Source: Diphasiastrum complanatum
Taxonomy: Eukaryota > Streptophyta > Lycopodiopsida > Lycopodiales > Lycopodiaceae
NCBI GenBank assembly: GCA_029204225.1
Contig: MU832252.1
Coordinates: forward strand, 1 to 64,000
DNA: 64,000 nucleotides
Direction: 5' to 3'
Shown: positions 31,981-44,229 of the stretch, in pieces
Position numbering within the stretch: the first letter of the stretch is position 1
How the letters are laid out: each line of letters opens with the position of its first letter
The notes under the pieces: model-generated
The model's database searches: none
The model's input: only the letters and a program-made list of their open reading frames with translations
What the model was told of the DNA's origin: nothing
Program-made: the position numbers and the translations under genes

Positions 31981-32453
31981 TACATCCACATCATCTTTTG
32001 CGGCCCTTTTCAACAAAGCATTAATGGAGCATGTAGAAAGACTACACATGCAACAAATAGAATAACTCAGCCCAATTTACCAAAAACTAAATGCAATCCA
32101 GAATATTGCAACACGACAACCAAAATCAAATTAGTAGTAATATCCTTGATGGGACAGCCTATGGTACATTTATACAAAAAATCACACATCCAATGAGTGT
32201 CCGGTAGTCAAGCAAAATCTAAAGTTGACTCTACGATATTGCCATCAATGTGTCATCTCATGAAATAGCTTATTGTCACGTATTGCCAGTATATAAGTGT
32301 CTATAAATATATCATGATATCCAATATAAGCTTTGTTGGACCAAAGAAATTACTAGCCCTAAAAATGAAAGTGGTTCCCTCTCCCTCAAAGTCTCTTAAA
32401 TAGGGATAACAAGTCAAAAAGGGCTTAAATAGACTTAATAAGGCTAATTAGAC

Positions 32454-32719
32454 TTAAAGATAGTTAAGTTTAGTAAAGACATGGGCAATAGACATCAGTT
32501 TTGAGAATCTTTGGCTCATTGATTGAACTTGGAGTTCTTCCTCCTCTTGTAAATGCGAGCTAACGACATTCTCCATCCTTGCCACAATAGAATCATGGAC
32601 TCTTTTTCTTGGCTTTTCCCCATTGATTATGAAATCTTCTTCTTGGATTTCCTGCTTGCTACTGATTGTTGTATTGATCTCCTTGTGCCTGTTGTTGTGG
32701 ATTATTAAATCCAACATTG
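32454..32719 (-). pseudogene. Copia gag, part beyond the element C insertion
   Basis: The minus strand continues the gag that reaches the GAATT duplication at 40452-40456. Asn/Gln-rich residues (NNPQQQAQGDQ) lie after the insertion site, then an acidic, low-complexity stretch with stops. Removing element C rejoins the frame. Confidence 0.55.
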
Positions 32720-32724
32720 GAATT

Positions 32725-33245
32725 ATAAGAGAAGCTCCTTAGATCCTGCTTACAAATCCCAAACACAAAGGATAACACACTATGGAGAAACCACCCAACC
32801 AAGTAGAAGCATCCAATCAATCTCTAGAAGCCTCACCTCCAAGCCAAGGAACAAGAAGCATGAATGTAGAATGAGAGCCTGGCAATGAATCAAGAACCAT
32901 GATGAGGAGTAGGGCGAGTTTGGACCCAATATATAGAGCCAAAAGCATCCTGGGCACATAGCCATGCATAGCCCTAAGTTCCCTATACATAGATTCACCT
33001 AGAATAGAGTCCTATGCATGGACCAACTATTCATAGAATTGCTATTGATAACTCTACACATGCATACACTGTCTCATACCTTGTCAAAACTCCATTTAGT
33101 GTGTTCTGGGCCTCACAAGGATATTACTTACTTTCGGGTCACGTCCAGTATGACGTGGCATAACTAACAGCTTGTTTCACTAGAGTACCGTGTATCCAAG
33201 ACTAGGAGTATACTGTATCTTATGTACTGTTCATGGACATAACAT
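32725..33245 (-). repeat. 3' LTR of element C
   Basis: It starts (plus strand) ATAAGAGAAGCTCC and ends GGACATAACAT, matching 39927-40451 over its whole length. Confidence 0.9.
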
Positions 33246-33327
33246 TCTTCCCTCCTTAAACTGTTTCTATCCTTAGAAACTAAAATTCAAAAAATTCTTC
33301 TTTATGCTATCAACTCTCTCCCACAAA

Positions 33328-36300
33328 TCATAAAAAATGACCCTTCCACTGAATTAAGCACTCAGAGATAGAACGATTTCTCAATTGTTTATCTTTGGCT
33401 CTAAGCACTTTCTCAGGTTCCAAAGGTACACTAAGCGACAAATCTTCCAAATGGGATAATTCCTCATCCAATCCAACTGTATCACCATCATGTAAACTTA
33501 GTTTCAAATGACTTACATGAAATACTGGGTGTGCAGTCGATTTTCCTTGAAGATCGAGTTCATACGCCAAAGAACCAATTCTACGTACAATCCTGAAAAG
33601 TCCACAATAACGGCTAGACAGCTTATAATGCTTCCCTGTACGTAACGTCTTAGAATATTTTGAAATCCTAAGATAGACCCAGTCATCAACTTTAAGATCG
33701 GTATAGTGTTTAGCTCTATCATGAGCACTTCGGATACTATCCTTAGCCACTTGCAACATTTCTTGTATATCATGCAAAAAATCAGCTACCTTCTGGATCT
33801 TAATAGACTTTGTCTCAACATATACTGGAGATCTAGGTTGAAAACCGTACATAAGCATAAAAGGACTATAGCCTGTAGCAGAATGTTTTCTACTATTATA
33901 CGCAAACTCAACCAGTGGGATAGCGCTTTGACAATCAAGTTGAAAAATTGCATTGTAAGATTCAGATGAGTGAAGTTTCTCTGTCGAACTTCATCTGAAA
34001 AATTCCTATGTGAAGTTTGGTCCAACTTTTTTTCTAAAGTCTTTTAATATCTCCTATACTTCAAGCTTAATATATTTAAGACTTAGACCATTATCCATTT
34101 GAAATCAACTCCTTCGCGTTGAAAATGAAGTGCTCATCCTTTTCTTCATTTGCCAGGAATCTTTCCCCGCATGTGTCCGAAGTTTGTTAGAAACTATTTA
34201 TTGCTGGAATATTTTGTCTCTTTTTTTACACGTGGAGTATCCAAAAGTGAATGAAGGGCACCTTTGACATAGGTTTTTGCCTTTATAGGATTTCTTCAAG
34301 AGTATCTTCTCCAACAACATCCGTCTCTATGCTTCTTGGCATTATTCTTAGTGTTTAATGACATTCCCATCTTCAAGTTACTTTTTTTCCACAAGCTTTG
34401 TTCTTATTCTGTCAGTGGAATATGTGTGACGTCATCATGATCCTTGCGAAGTTTCTTGAGTTTTTCCATGTGAGAAACATACGTCCTCAAAATAACTTCC
34501 ATAGTTTGATTAGTCCTTTCTATCTGGCCATCTGATTCAGGATGATCAGAAGAGCTTAAATTCAAAGAAGTTTCCAGTTATACTGCTAACCAAAAGTGAC
34601 CTGTGGACTAGGATCTCTATCACTAACAATGTCACTTGGTAGACCATACAACCGAAATAATCTTTCAACAAAGATCTGGGCTAAATCAGAAGCTTTTATA
34701 GTTGACTTGACTGGTATGAGTGCAACTAACTTAGTTATTCAATCCACTACAACCCAAATAGAATCATTTTGCCGTTGGATTTTTGGAAGTCCGACTACAA
34801 AATCTATAGATATCCTTTCTCATTTCTTATCTGGGATATCTAACGGATGCAACAAACCACCAGCCTTATGGCATTCAGCCTTTGCTAGTTGACAGGGCTT
34901 GCATTTAACAACATATGACTCGACATATGGCTTGAGCTTTGGCCAATAAAATTCCCTCTTAACCAAGTCTAGAGTCTTGTGTATACCGGGATGTCTTGCA
35001 CAGGGTATGTCATGACATTCAAACAAAATCTGCCGTTTGAGCTCATCATCACCAGGTACGCAAACTTTCCATTCCGAAATAGTAATCCATCTCAAATGGT
35101 GAGCTGTTCTAGAATCTTCTTATCTTTCTTAGTTAGTTGAGTCCCTTGTGTTTCTGACTCAACACTGTCCACATTTCTTCCGGTCTGAACAATGTTCCAA
35201 ATGTGACCAAAATGGGAATCTGATTCATATTCTCCTCTCAGCGAAAGATATAGATCCGTAGAAATCTGGGTGAATGACAACTCGTCCAGTTCACCGATCC
35301 GACTAAGATCTGCAAACTTGATTAGAGCTTCCTCTTATGTAACGGATTTCATGATCAAATTTCTGCATCAATTCAGCCCATCGAGCTTTTCTCCCCCGAA
35401 GATCATGTTGATTACAAAAATACTTAAGAGGCTGGTGATCCGTATACACTACAAACTTACTACCATACAAGTAGTGTGTCCAGGTTTTAATTGCATGCAT
35501 TATAGCAAACAATTCTTTTTCCTGCGTAGTATAACGCAACTGAGGACCAGTGATTTTTTTGCTTTCAAACGCTAGTGGCCTATCCATTTGTAATAGAACC
35601 GCTCCAACTACAACATCACTTGCGTCCGTTCTCACAACGTAAGGTAAATCTGGATTTGCAATTTGTAACACGGGAGCTGAAACAATCATTGTTTTAAGTT
35701 TCTCAAAACATTGATTCAATTCCTCGTTCCAAACAACAGGCGGACTAGGTTGATTCCTCTTTTTCTTTTTACTAACAAATCCTTTTGTCAGATTATTAAG
35801 CGGTACTGCTAACTTAGCATAATCCTCAATAAATCTCTTGAAGTGTAAAACCTAAAAAAGACTTTACTTGCCTCACAGTTTCTGGAATTGGCCACTCAAT
35901 CTTAATCTTGATTTAATCCTCGTGAATCTTGATCTCATTTACTGTGATCTTATGACCGAGATAAAGCAACTCTTGCTTAAAGAATTCACACTTGGACTCT
36001 TTAGTGTAGAGTAACACCCGACAGAGTTTTATCAAGACAATTTTTAAGTGTTCTACGTGTTCCATCAAGGATTTACTGTTAACGAGAATGTCGTCTAAGA
36101 ATACAACCACAAACTTCCCCAAATATGGACGAAATAAATTGTTCATCATTTGCTGGAATGTTGCTAGAGCATTCGTTAATCCAAATGGCAACATTAGAAA
36201 TTCGTAATGACCAAATCTAGAACAAAATCTTGTCTTTTGGACATCTTTTGACTTAATTCTTATTTGATGGTACCCTGTCCTGAGATCTATCTTGGTGAAA

Positions 36301-37361
36301 TACCTTGCTCCACCCAAGCGATCTACAAGGTCATCCATCCTGGATAATGGATATTTATTTTTGATAGTCACTTTATTAAGACCCTTGTAATCCACACACA
36401 TTTGGAAACCTCCATTTTTCTTCACTTTACAAGATTGCCCCATGGTGATTTACTAGGTTGTATATGTCCCATCCTCAGATAGTTATCTATTTAATTTGAA
36501 ATCTCTGTCTCCTCCTTCTGAGATAACCTATAAGGTTGTCTAGAGACAGGTTGACTTCCTAGAATTAACTCAATCTTGTGGTCTACTGACCTAGATGGTA
36601 GTAAACCATGAGTAATTCAGATGGAAAAACATCTCTAAATTCATTTATGATCTGTTCTTTCACTGCTTGTTCATGATCTAAATTTACTGAGTTAAGAATT
36701 GCTGAGAATTCACAACCATTTAGATTCATTTCAGGAACATCCACAACTAGAATAGCACATATTGAAAAAACTTCATACTCAAAATAATCCAATTTCTCCA
36801 TTTCATTAACTGTAGAAATCTGATCCAACGGATGTACAAAATTACTGCCAAATAATGTAACTACCTTATCACCCTCCTTGAAAGTGAGAACATGCTTATG
36901 AAAATCAATTAATAGAGAAGGCGATTTACTAAATAACCTTCGTAACCTAAGATTAAATCAGTACGAGCTACATCTGAAACATAAAAATTAACTAATTCCA
37001 TGTGTCCTTGCATCAAAACTGGGAGCTTCGGGACTTTTACGTTCCAAGTCTCCAACTCTGCTCCTGAAGCTACATAAACTTTATATCTATGATTGTTGGC
37101 TTTAGTTTCCAAGCTGACTTTCTGCACAAGACAAGAATTTGTAAAATTATGAGTTGAACCACTCTCCAATAAAATACTCACTTCTTGATCTTTAATTGTG
37201 CCAATCAAACGAAAAAGTTCATTAGGCAATAAAGAAGTAGTACTGAAAGAACATTCACACTCACCATCAGTCAGGTTAATTTCCAAAGTCTTACCATTGC
37301 CTCTTGGGATTTCAATCATGTGAGTAGACACTTTCTTCCTTTCTGGACAAAATTTTATCAT
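33328..37361 (-). pseudogene. Element C pol
   Basis: Protease (37361-36909) has ILLESGSTHNF, so the catalytic Asp of D-S-G is replaced by Glu. RT (36443-35913) shows IDLRTGYHQIRI, FGLTNALATFQQMM and VVFLDDILVNSKS. RNase H (35719-35303) has RTDASDVVVGAVL and YTTQEKELFAIMHAI. The integrase zinc-binding part (35095-34820) has CHDIPCARHPGIHKTL and CKPCQLAKAE. The core end (about 34560-34450) has SSDHPESDGQ. A roughly 500-bp insertion interrupts it, and it resumes at 33930 (IPLVEFAYNS). The C-terminal part (33858-33328) has GLFRIVRRIG, HPVFHVSHLKL and a chromodomain-like ECLIQWKGH. Frameshifts occur near 35290, 35830 and 36480. Confidence 0.85.
33935..34440. other. ~500-bp unclassified insertion in the integrase of element C
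   Basis: Integrase homology stops on both sides and this AT-rich block has no coding motif. It contains 'gaagtttctctgtcgaacttcatctg' and other GAAGTTT phrases. The ends are not certain and I could not find a clear target duplication. Confidence 0.5.
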
Positions 37362-38190
37362 ATGTCCAGGCTTCTTACAAACGAAACATAAGTTCTCTTT
37401 CTTAGCCTTTTTCTAGGACATAGATTTTTTAAATCTCTTCCTCTTGGGTATCCTGGGCTTCGATGCTGCTTGATCTAATTTGTCAAAATATTTTGCTTGG
37501 TCTGGACCGCGCTTCTTACCCTTCTTGGTTTTCAAAGTGGTTGGAATTTGCGCAAACTGCTTCCTGGATGCAACCACTATGGAATCATATGCTTTCGCAA
37601 TCCGAAATGCATCATCGAGGTTTCAAAGCACATTTCGCCTGCATTCGTTTTGATAGTCGGCTGACAAACCCAGGACAAACTACCATAGTGCGAACTTCGC
37701 ATCGAATGATGGAACCCTATTCCATAGGTCCATGAATTCCTGGATATAAGAGTCTAAACTCTTTGTACCCATCTTGCAGTTCACGAACTTCAGGTAGTAG
37801 TCCATGTCATCAGCAACTACGAAAGTTTCTTGAAAACTTTCGCAAACGCCTCCCAAGTAGTTGGCGATGGCGTTTTGCCATGTAAAAACAGCACGACACT
37901 TTCAATTTTCTTCTCATCAGGAACACCGTGCAGATTGAAGTAACTACTCCACTTGGCCAGCCAGTCCTCGACGACCTCAGGTTTCTTCTCCCACATAAAC
38001 CTCCGGTTGAAAACCGAGATTGGGTGAAGGCATCAATTTGACTTGATTCAACAGAACCTCCATTTGTTGATCTCTCATCTGATTACGATTATTCATATCA
38101 TTCAGTGCCGTACTCAACTGTTGACAAATCACCATATAAGATGGCGCACTTGGATTTGCAGCTTAATTTAAGTTTCTTCGGCCAAATACC
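37362..38190 (-). pseudogene. Element C gag
   Basis: It is broken by frameshifts, but aligns over its length with the plus-strand gag of element E (62755-63650): the WLAKWSSYF region, the 'MGTKSLDSYIQEF' region and an intact zinc knuckle CFVCKKPGHMIKFC near 37375. Where E starts with ATGGCCAAAGAAAC, C reads TTGGCCGAAGAAAC, so the start codon is lost. Confidence 0.75.
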
Positions 38191-39926
38191 AAATTAACTC
38201 ATAGTGAAGTACAGTTGACCAAAAATTGATTGAAATTGACTCTAGCATGGTCAAATCACTATTTTTAGTCAATTTCATAGATATTACAAGAAATTGAAAA
38301 AAAAATTAAAATTTTGAATTTTCGCACTTTTATTTATTTTAATTTTTTTTTTTTACGTTTTCTCAAAATTCATAAAAAAATCACTGTCAGTTATTAAGCA
38401 TTCGAAATCAAAAATTCAATTCACTGTTCAATTTTTAATTTTACTCTATTAATGTCCGTCAAGCATGCAAGACATGCTACATTAAACTGATTTTTTACAT
38501 TTTACGAAATTTTACGTAAAAATCCAGTTCTACAAAAATTGTCAACTATAAAGTCCAGTTTTGTATCTAACAGTCAGAGTACATGCGTATGACCACTCAA
38601 AACAGATCTAAACTACTCATGCATGTCAGAATCACTCAGAGAATCCACATGCAGACATTCCATGCAAGCACAGTACCTCAAAATAGGAAATTGGCATGCA
38701 TGCAATCAGAACAATTGGAAATTCTACCAATTTTGAACACAAAATTGCAAAACTTCATATGATCATATCTTTGGCTACATGACACCAAATTGGGTGCTGT
38801 AAAGCTTAGTACAGAGGGAGACCTAATGAACAAGACACTTGCCATGTCAGCCTCCCACCTAGGATTCACACGTGCGAGTTCAGAATAGCCAAAAAACCTG
38901 TAGGAGGGTGCACTTTTTCAAGGCTAATCAGTCTAAAAACTTGCAAACACTCAACCAAGCCTAAAAGTGATAATCCAAACAGTCTTAAATGGTCTCTAAG
39001 AGTTCCATGAAGCCCTTAATAGATATCCTATGAAGCAGTATGGGCTGAGAACCATGAATTCTTGATTTCTAGAAGTCAAGATTGCTACAAACTTGATGGA
39101 ATTGAAACATAAGCCTCTACCCATCAATTTACAGTTCTGATAGCTTGATGGAAAGGTAAAAAGTAATATCAATCATGCTGGAAAAAATTCATAATGACCC
39201 CTTTATGGATTTAGAGAGATCCATACCCCAAAATTCACCAAAATTGGTTAATTTTTTACTTCCTACAAATCCAATTGCTGGAATTCTTGGCTCTATCTTC
39301 TAGAACAGCTTCAAAAGACTATGTTTCATCTATTCCCAGCTTCAATTGATGTTCAACAACCTCCTACCATCCAATTTAATGAAAAAACAAGCAAAAATCA
39401 TGAATTTTAGCCCTTTCTAGGTTTTTTCACCATGCCCAATTGGAATTTAATGGCAAGAACGTTTTCCAAATCCACATGCAATCTAAAATATAGAGTTATA
39501 ACCAACAATTGATCTGAACTTGCTGGATTTTGAATTTTACCCTCCATTTTGTGCCAAAATCATGGAAAACAAGCCAAATTTGGCCACAAAAGAGTCTAGA
39601 ATCCAAATACATGGGAAGATCCAACATGCAAACTGAATTTCAACTACTTCAAAGTGTATTAACTTTTTGAAAATTTCAGATCCTTAGCTAGTTTTGAGCT
39701 ACACATGCTAAAACTCCAAAAAAACACCAAAATTGATTTCCTATCACAATTCTCCATAAACCACAATGAATTTGAGAGAGATATGGAACATGCAAATTGA
39801 AATTGGGAAGATCCACCAACTTGAAACCTTGCTCCTCTCCTTGGATGAGAATACTAGTTGAATACCACCAAGCACCAATGAAAAGCACCACCTCTCCAAA
39901 CTTGTAACCCTTGCTCTGATACCTCT

Positions 39927-40451
39927 ATAAGAGAAGCTCCTTAGATCCTGCTTACAAATCCCAAACACAAAGGATAACACACTATGGAGAAACCAACCAA
40001 CCAACCAAGTAGAAGCATCCAATCAATCTCTAGAAGCCTCACCCCCAAGCCAAGGAACAAGAAGCATGAATGTAGAGTGAGAGCCTGACAATGAATCAAG
40101 AACCATGATGAGGAGTAGGGCGAGTTTGGACCCATTATATAGAGCCAAAAGCATCTTGGGCACATAGCCATGCATAGCCGTAAGTTCCCTAAACATAGAT
40201 TCACCTAGAATAGAGTCCTATGCATGGACCAACTATTCATAGAATTGCTATTGATAACTCTACACATGCATACATTGTCTCATACCTTGTCTAGACTCCA
40301 TTTAGTGTGTTCTGGGCCTCACAAGGATATTATATACTTTCGGGTCACGTCCAGTATGACGTGGCATAACTAACAGCTTGTTTCACTGGAGTACCGTGTA
40401 TCCAAGACTAGGAATATACTGTATCCTATGTACTGGTCATGGACATAACAT
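39927..40451 (-). repeat. 5' LTR of element C
   Basis: It pairs with 32725-33245. It has one extra 'aacc' unit in the 'accaaccaacc' stretch near 39992. Confidence 0.9.
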
Positions 40452-40456
40452 GAATT

Positions 40457-41100
40457 GTCTTTGCCTCTGAACTTTTTGTGATCCCTTTCCCTCGATTAAT
40501 ATGAAGATGTCACGAGTTCCTGACTACTATTCATTAATGCTTTTGTATGCCCTTTGAGCATCACTTCCTCTTCAAATAGGATTTCAAATAATTTTCCAAA
40601 TGATGGTCTCTTTTTGTTGACCATCATTGTTGTCACCAAATATTTGTATGAGGAGGCCAAAGAATTCATCATGATGCTCATGATGTCCATATATGATAAT
40701 GTTTCATTCATAAGACCCAATTGAGAAGCTTCTGCTAAAGAAATAACACATTTGTGGCATTTGTTGATTCATACATGGATTTCAAAATCATCCGGGCCAA
40801 GTGTTTGTTGATGAAATGTGGCAAACGATATGGTCTTGGATGTTTATATTTATCATTCCTAGTGCTTTGGTAGCCCATTTGTCCCAATCCAATAGGCTAC
40901 TTCAAAAATTATCAAGCTCTCTATTTGGCATGTCTTCTTTCAAGGTATACTCCTACAACTATTTGGATGTGACTAAAAATACGTTGTCTAACCATCTTCT
41001 CACATCCATGTGAGCAATTCTACCATCAAACTTATGGCTATGCTCCTCATACTCATCTTAGTAGTTATAGTTAGATTGATCATCATGTTTGGATTGACTC
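40457..41100 (-). pseudogene. Copia gag (UBN2-like), interrupted by element C
   Basis: The minus strand reads across stops WDKWATKALGMINISIQDHIV and then, in the open frame 40720-40496, LSYMDIMSIMMNSLASSYKYLVTTM and a FGKLFEILFEEEVMLKG stretch. That is the Ty1/copia gag-polypeptide pattern. It continues beyond element C at 32719. Confidence 0.7.
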
Positions 41101-41464
41101 CATATCCATGGTCAAAATCATATTTGGCTATTGTGAATCGAAAGAGGAATGCAAAAGGAGAGTCAGCTCCTGAACACTTTTGTAGAAAAAAACTTGAATT
41201 TTACTTATGCGGAAAAATCTGCTCAATGTAAACTTTTGATAAGCTTTTTTTATCCACTTAAAACTCAGCCTCAATAAGTTTAGTATGTCATGCAAATTTT
41301 ATGCTTTAGAAACATGGAAATTACAAATGCTTACTCTAATAAAGATTATGAACTAATGAGATGTATTATAATAAAAGGTCCTTAATAATGCATGTTTTTT
41401 TATGTGTCCCATTATTGTAGCTAATTATCTCATAACAAAATTTTCAAACAAACAAATTTTGTAC

Positions 41465-41775
41465 ACTTGATATCAATTTCAAGCGCAAATACACTACTTC
41501 AACTTGTGCAATAAAGCAAATGTGTTGAAATTGATATTGCAAAAAAAAAAAAAGGGTTTCTCATATCAGTTTCAAGTGCAAATAGGGTACTTGAAACTTT
41601 TAAGAAGGGAGAATGCTTTTGAAAGTGATATTGCAAATTTTCTTTTTTGTTTTCAAAGAAGAAAATTGAATTTTTTTTTGCCGTACACCCGATATTGAAT
41701 TCGGACGCAAACAAGTTGTCTGAAAATTTTAAAAGGGCTTACTGCACTTGGAATACATATTGCAAAGTTTTAAAT
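41465..41775. repeat. Three ~100-bp repeat units with internal inverted symmetry
   Basis: Units at about 41465, 41560 and 41688 each start with 'gatat(ca/tg)...tttcaag.gcaaat', carry 'acttgaaa' or 'gttgaaat', and end with 'gatattgcaaa' or 'catattgcaaag'. In the first unit the start and end are inverted copies (TTGATATCAATTTCAA against TTGAAATTGATATTGCAA). It is AT-rich and unclassified. Confidence 0.55.
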
Positions 41776-42379
41776 AAAATTATTATGCACTTGAGGCCAA
41801 TTGTGTAAACACCACTACAATTGTCAAGTTATCAATATGAGCAAAAAATTAATCTTATTTCTCCTCATTGAAAATGTAAACAAAACTAAAATAATAAGCA
41901 GTTGGATTTCTTTGTAAAACTTAGCGTAATGTGTAATTTCAAATGATTGAAACACAAATTGGTGCTAAACAAATTTATTAAAAATATTTGGTTCCAAAAC
42001 ACTCCAAATAATAAAATTTAAAGAAGGAAGAAACTACTAATCCACTATGAAATAAAACGAGAGATGCTCTTAGCAACCTAATCTGAAGTTGTACAAAGCA
42101 AACTAATAAAATATCTTTAGAACATTTCAATAAACATGAATAAGAAATTTCTCTATAAATAAAATCAAAAGCCTTGCTTTGATACCAAAAATGTCAATAA
42201 GTAGACGTGCTAAGTAAAACAAATATAAAAACTTTTTTGTAGCCTTTAAAGACCGGAAGAAAATAAATTCAGGCAGTCTCGCCTGACATGTTGGGGTGCT
42301 AGCTTTGGACGCTACAAAAAAAAATTAATTTCAATTTTTTTTTTACTTTGTGGATTTTTAACTATGTATCAAATCGATT

Positions 42380-43500
42380 TTCATCAACTACACTACTTCA
42401 GATCAAGCTTATAAGTTGTATGATCCTGTCGAGTCAAAGATATTCAGTAGCCGGGATGTCATCTTCATCGAAGATTAGTTTATCGACCATAAAGGTAAGG
42501 GCAAAGCTCATATAGTCGAACTATCGGACTCTCCCAAAATATTGAACTCTTTAGTTCCAAAGTCGACTATTCCTTTTGAAGGTCCATGCTCCTCTACTCC
42601 CAAAGAACAATTTATCAACAACAAAATCCGAAGATGATGATGTTGCAGTTCAGCAATTACAACATGATGAAGATTATCAACTTCGAACATCACCTAGAAG
42701 ATCGACAAGACAAAGTAGACCACCTATTAGGTACATCAATAAATCTGCAACTTACCTTGTTCAAGAGCTGACAACTGTCAAAGAGGCACTTAGTCAGCCT
42801 GATTCTGCCAACAGAAATGTGGTTGATTGCAAATGGTTGTTCAAAATAAAAAATACAAGGCAGATGGAAATATTGATCAAATAAAGGCTCGACTTGTCGC
42901 CAAAGGATTCTCTTAGGTACAGAACGTCGACTACATTGAGACTTTTAGTCCAGTAGTTAAACATTCTTCTATTCGACTTCTATTGTCATTTGCTGCTGCA
43001 TCATATTTGGAAATACATCAAATGGATGTACAGACAACATATCTTAATGGAGTTATCTAAGAGGACATTTACATGGTGCAACCTGAAGGTTACAAAATGG
43101 AAAGTAAACACAATCATGTGTGTAAACTCCATAAAACACTTTATGACTTGAAGCAATCTGCTTGAGCATGGTTTCAAAGGATCAATACTTTCCTTATTGA
43201 TCATGGATACACACTAAGCTCTTTAGATTCGAATGTCTACTTCAATTCAGTGCAACATTCCTTTATCATTCTCACTTTGTATGTGGATGACACATTGTTT
43301 TTCAGCAACAGTATCGATCTGATAAAAGAAGCTAAGACAATACTGTCTTTTGAATTCGACATGACCGATCTGGACGAAGCTCATTACTGTCTAGGTATTC
43401 AAATCCAAAGAGACAGAAAGCCGAAGTTGAATTGCAAATTAGCTCTCTCACCAATGGATCCAGGACTCAAAATGTCGAAGGACTGGTGTCCCTGTGGGTT
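42380..43500 (+). pseudogene. Copia RT fragment
   Basis: It opens with the end of the integrase C-terminal region (YDPVESKIFSSRDVIFIED). After a low-complexity linker come RT motifs across stops and frames: NRNVVDCKWLFKIKNT, DVQTTYLNG, LHKTLYDLKQSA, then the catalytic LTLYVDDTLFF and the YCLGIQI region in an open frame 43250-43504. RNase H is missing. At least four stops or shifts make it dead. Confidence 0.8.
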
Positions 43501-43995
43501 TTGACATTCTGCAAGTTTTGCGAGTTTCTTCCACCCATGCTCCAACAAAATGGTAGCACATGGTCTGCTACTCTTTTCATGCCACTACATGATTTTTTAA
43601 GAACAAGAATTGTGGTTTGATGCATACTTAAAATTTTGACTATCCATCAAATCCTAAATAGGTCCATTACAAAATACTTTGTTACTTTTACACTTTTATT
43701 TAAAAAAAAAAATTGTTCTTGAAGTTGTAAAAGTTATGTCGGCGTGCTAGCCTGCAAATTTTCTATTTCAAAAAAATGAAATTTTTTTGAAGAACTTTTT
43801 AAACAAATAAATTTCTTTTTGGAGCTGATTTGGCTAGATGTCGGTGTGCTACCCGAGTCAATTGTAAAATAGAAAAGCTACATCGACACATTTGAGAACT
43901 AAATTTTGAGTAAAAACATTTCAGAATATTTATTTCAATCTTACAGTCTTTCAAGACAGCACGTCGACGTGCTATATGAAATGAGAAATTGTTTT
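43501..43995. other. AT-rich spacer with recurring 'GTCGGCGTGCTA' motif
   Basis: No coding potential. The short motif GTYGRYGTGCTA occurs at about 43738, 43841 and 43964, related forms occur at 44014 and 42288, and each sits in AT-rich sequence about 100 bp apart. Confidence 0.5.
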
Positions 43996-44000
43996 TGCAA

Positions 44001-44093
44001 CCAACCTAGATAGCATGTTGGCATGCTAAGGATCTCGCTGGTTAAAAACAAAACAACAAGATCCTTAGCACACCGGCATGCTATCTAGGTTGG
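44001..44093. repeat. 35-bp inverted repeat (hairpin)
   Basis: The arms 44001-44035 and 44059-44093 (CCAACCTAGATAGCATG...CTAAGGATCT and its complement) match at 31 of 35 positions with a 23-nt loop. All four differences are transitions. Weaker complementarity extends outward into 'ttttgcaa/ctacaaaa'. Confidence 0.85.
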
Positions 44094-44229
44094 CTACAAA
44101 AAAAAAATTAATTTGAATTTTTTTTCACTTAGTGAGATTTTTAACCCAGACCACATTCTTAGTAATAAACATTGAAGTAGTAGCATAAAAAGGGTGTGCA
44201 CATGTGCTATAAATGATGGCAAGAAAGAA

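Larger units (their letters stand above)
32725..40451 (-). mobile_element. Ty3/gypsy element C, nearly full length
   Basis: LTRs are 32725-33245 (3', 521 bp) and 39927-40451 (5', 525 bp), differing by roughly 17 substitutions and a 4-bp indel by eye. A perfect GAATT duplication flanks the element (32720-32724; 40452-40456). The primer site (minus strand GGTATCAGAGCAAGG, plus-strand 39909-39923) matches initiator tRNA-Met, and the polypurine tract AAGGAGGGAAGA abuts the 3' LTR. A 1.7-kb leader (38190-39926) precedes gag, zinc knuckle, protease, RT, RNase H, integrase and a chromodomain-like end. It inserted into a minus-strand Copia gag. A relative (element E) begins near 61080 on the plus strand. 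Confidence 0.9.
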
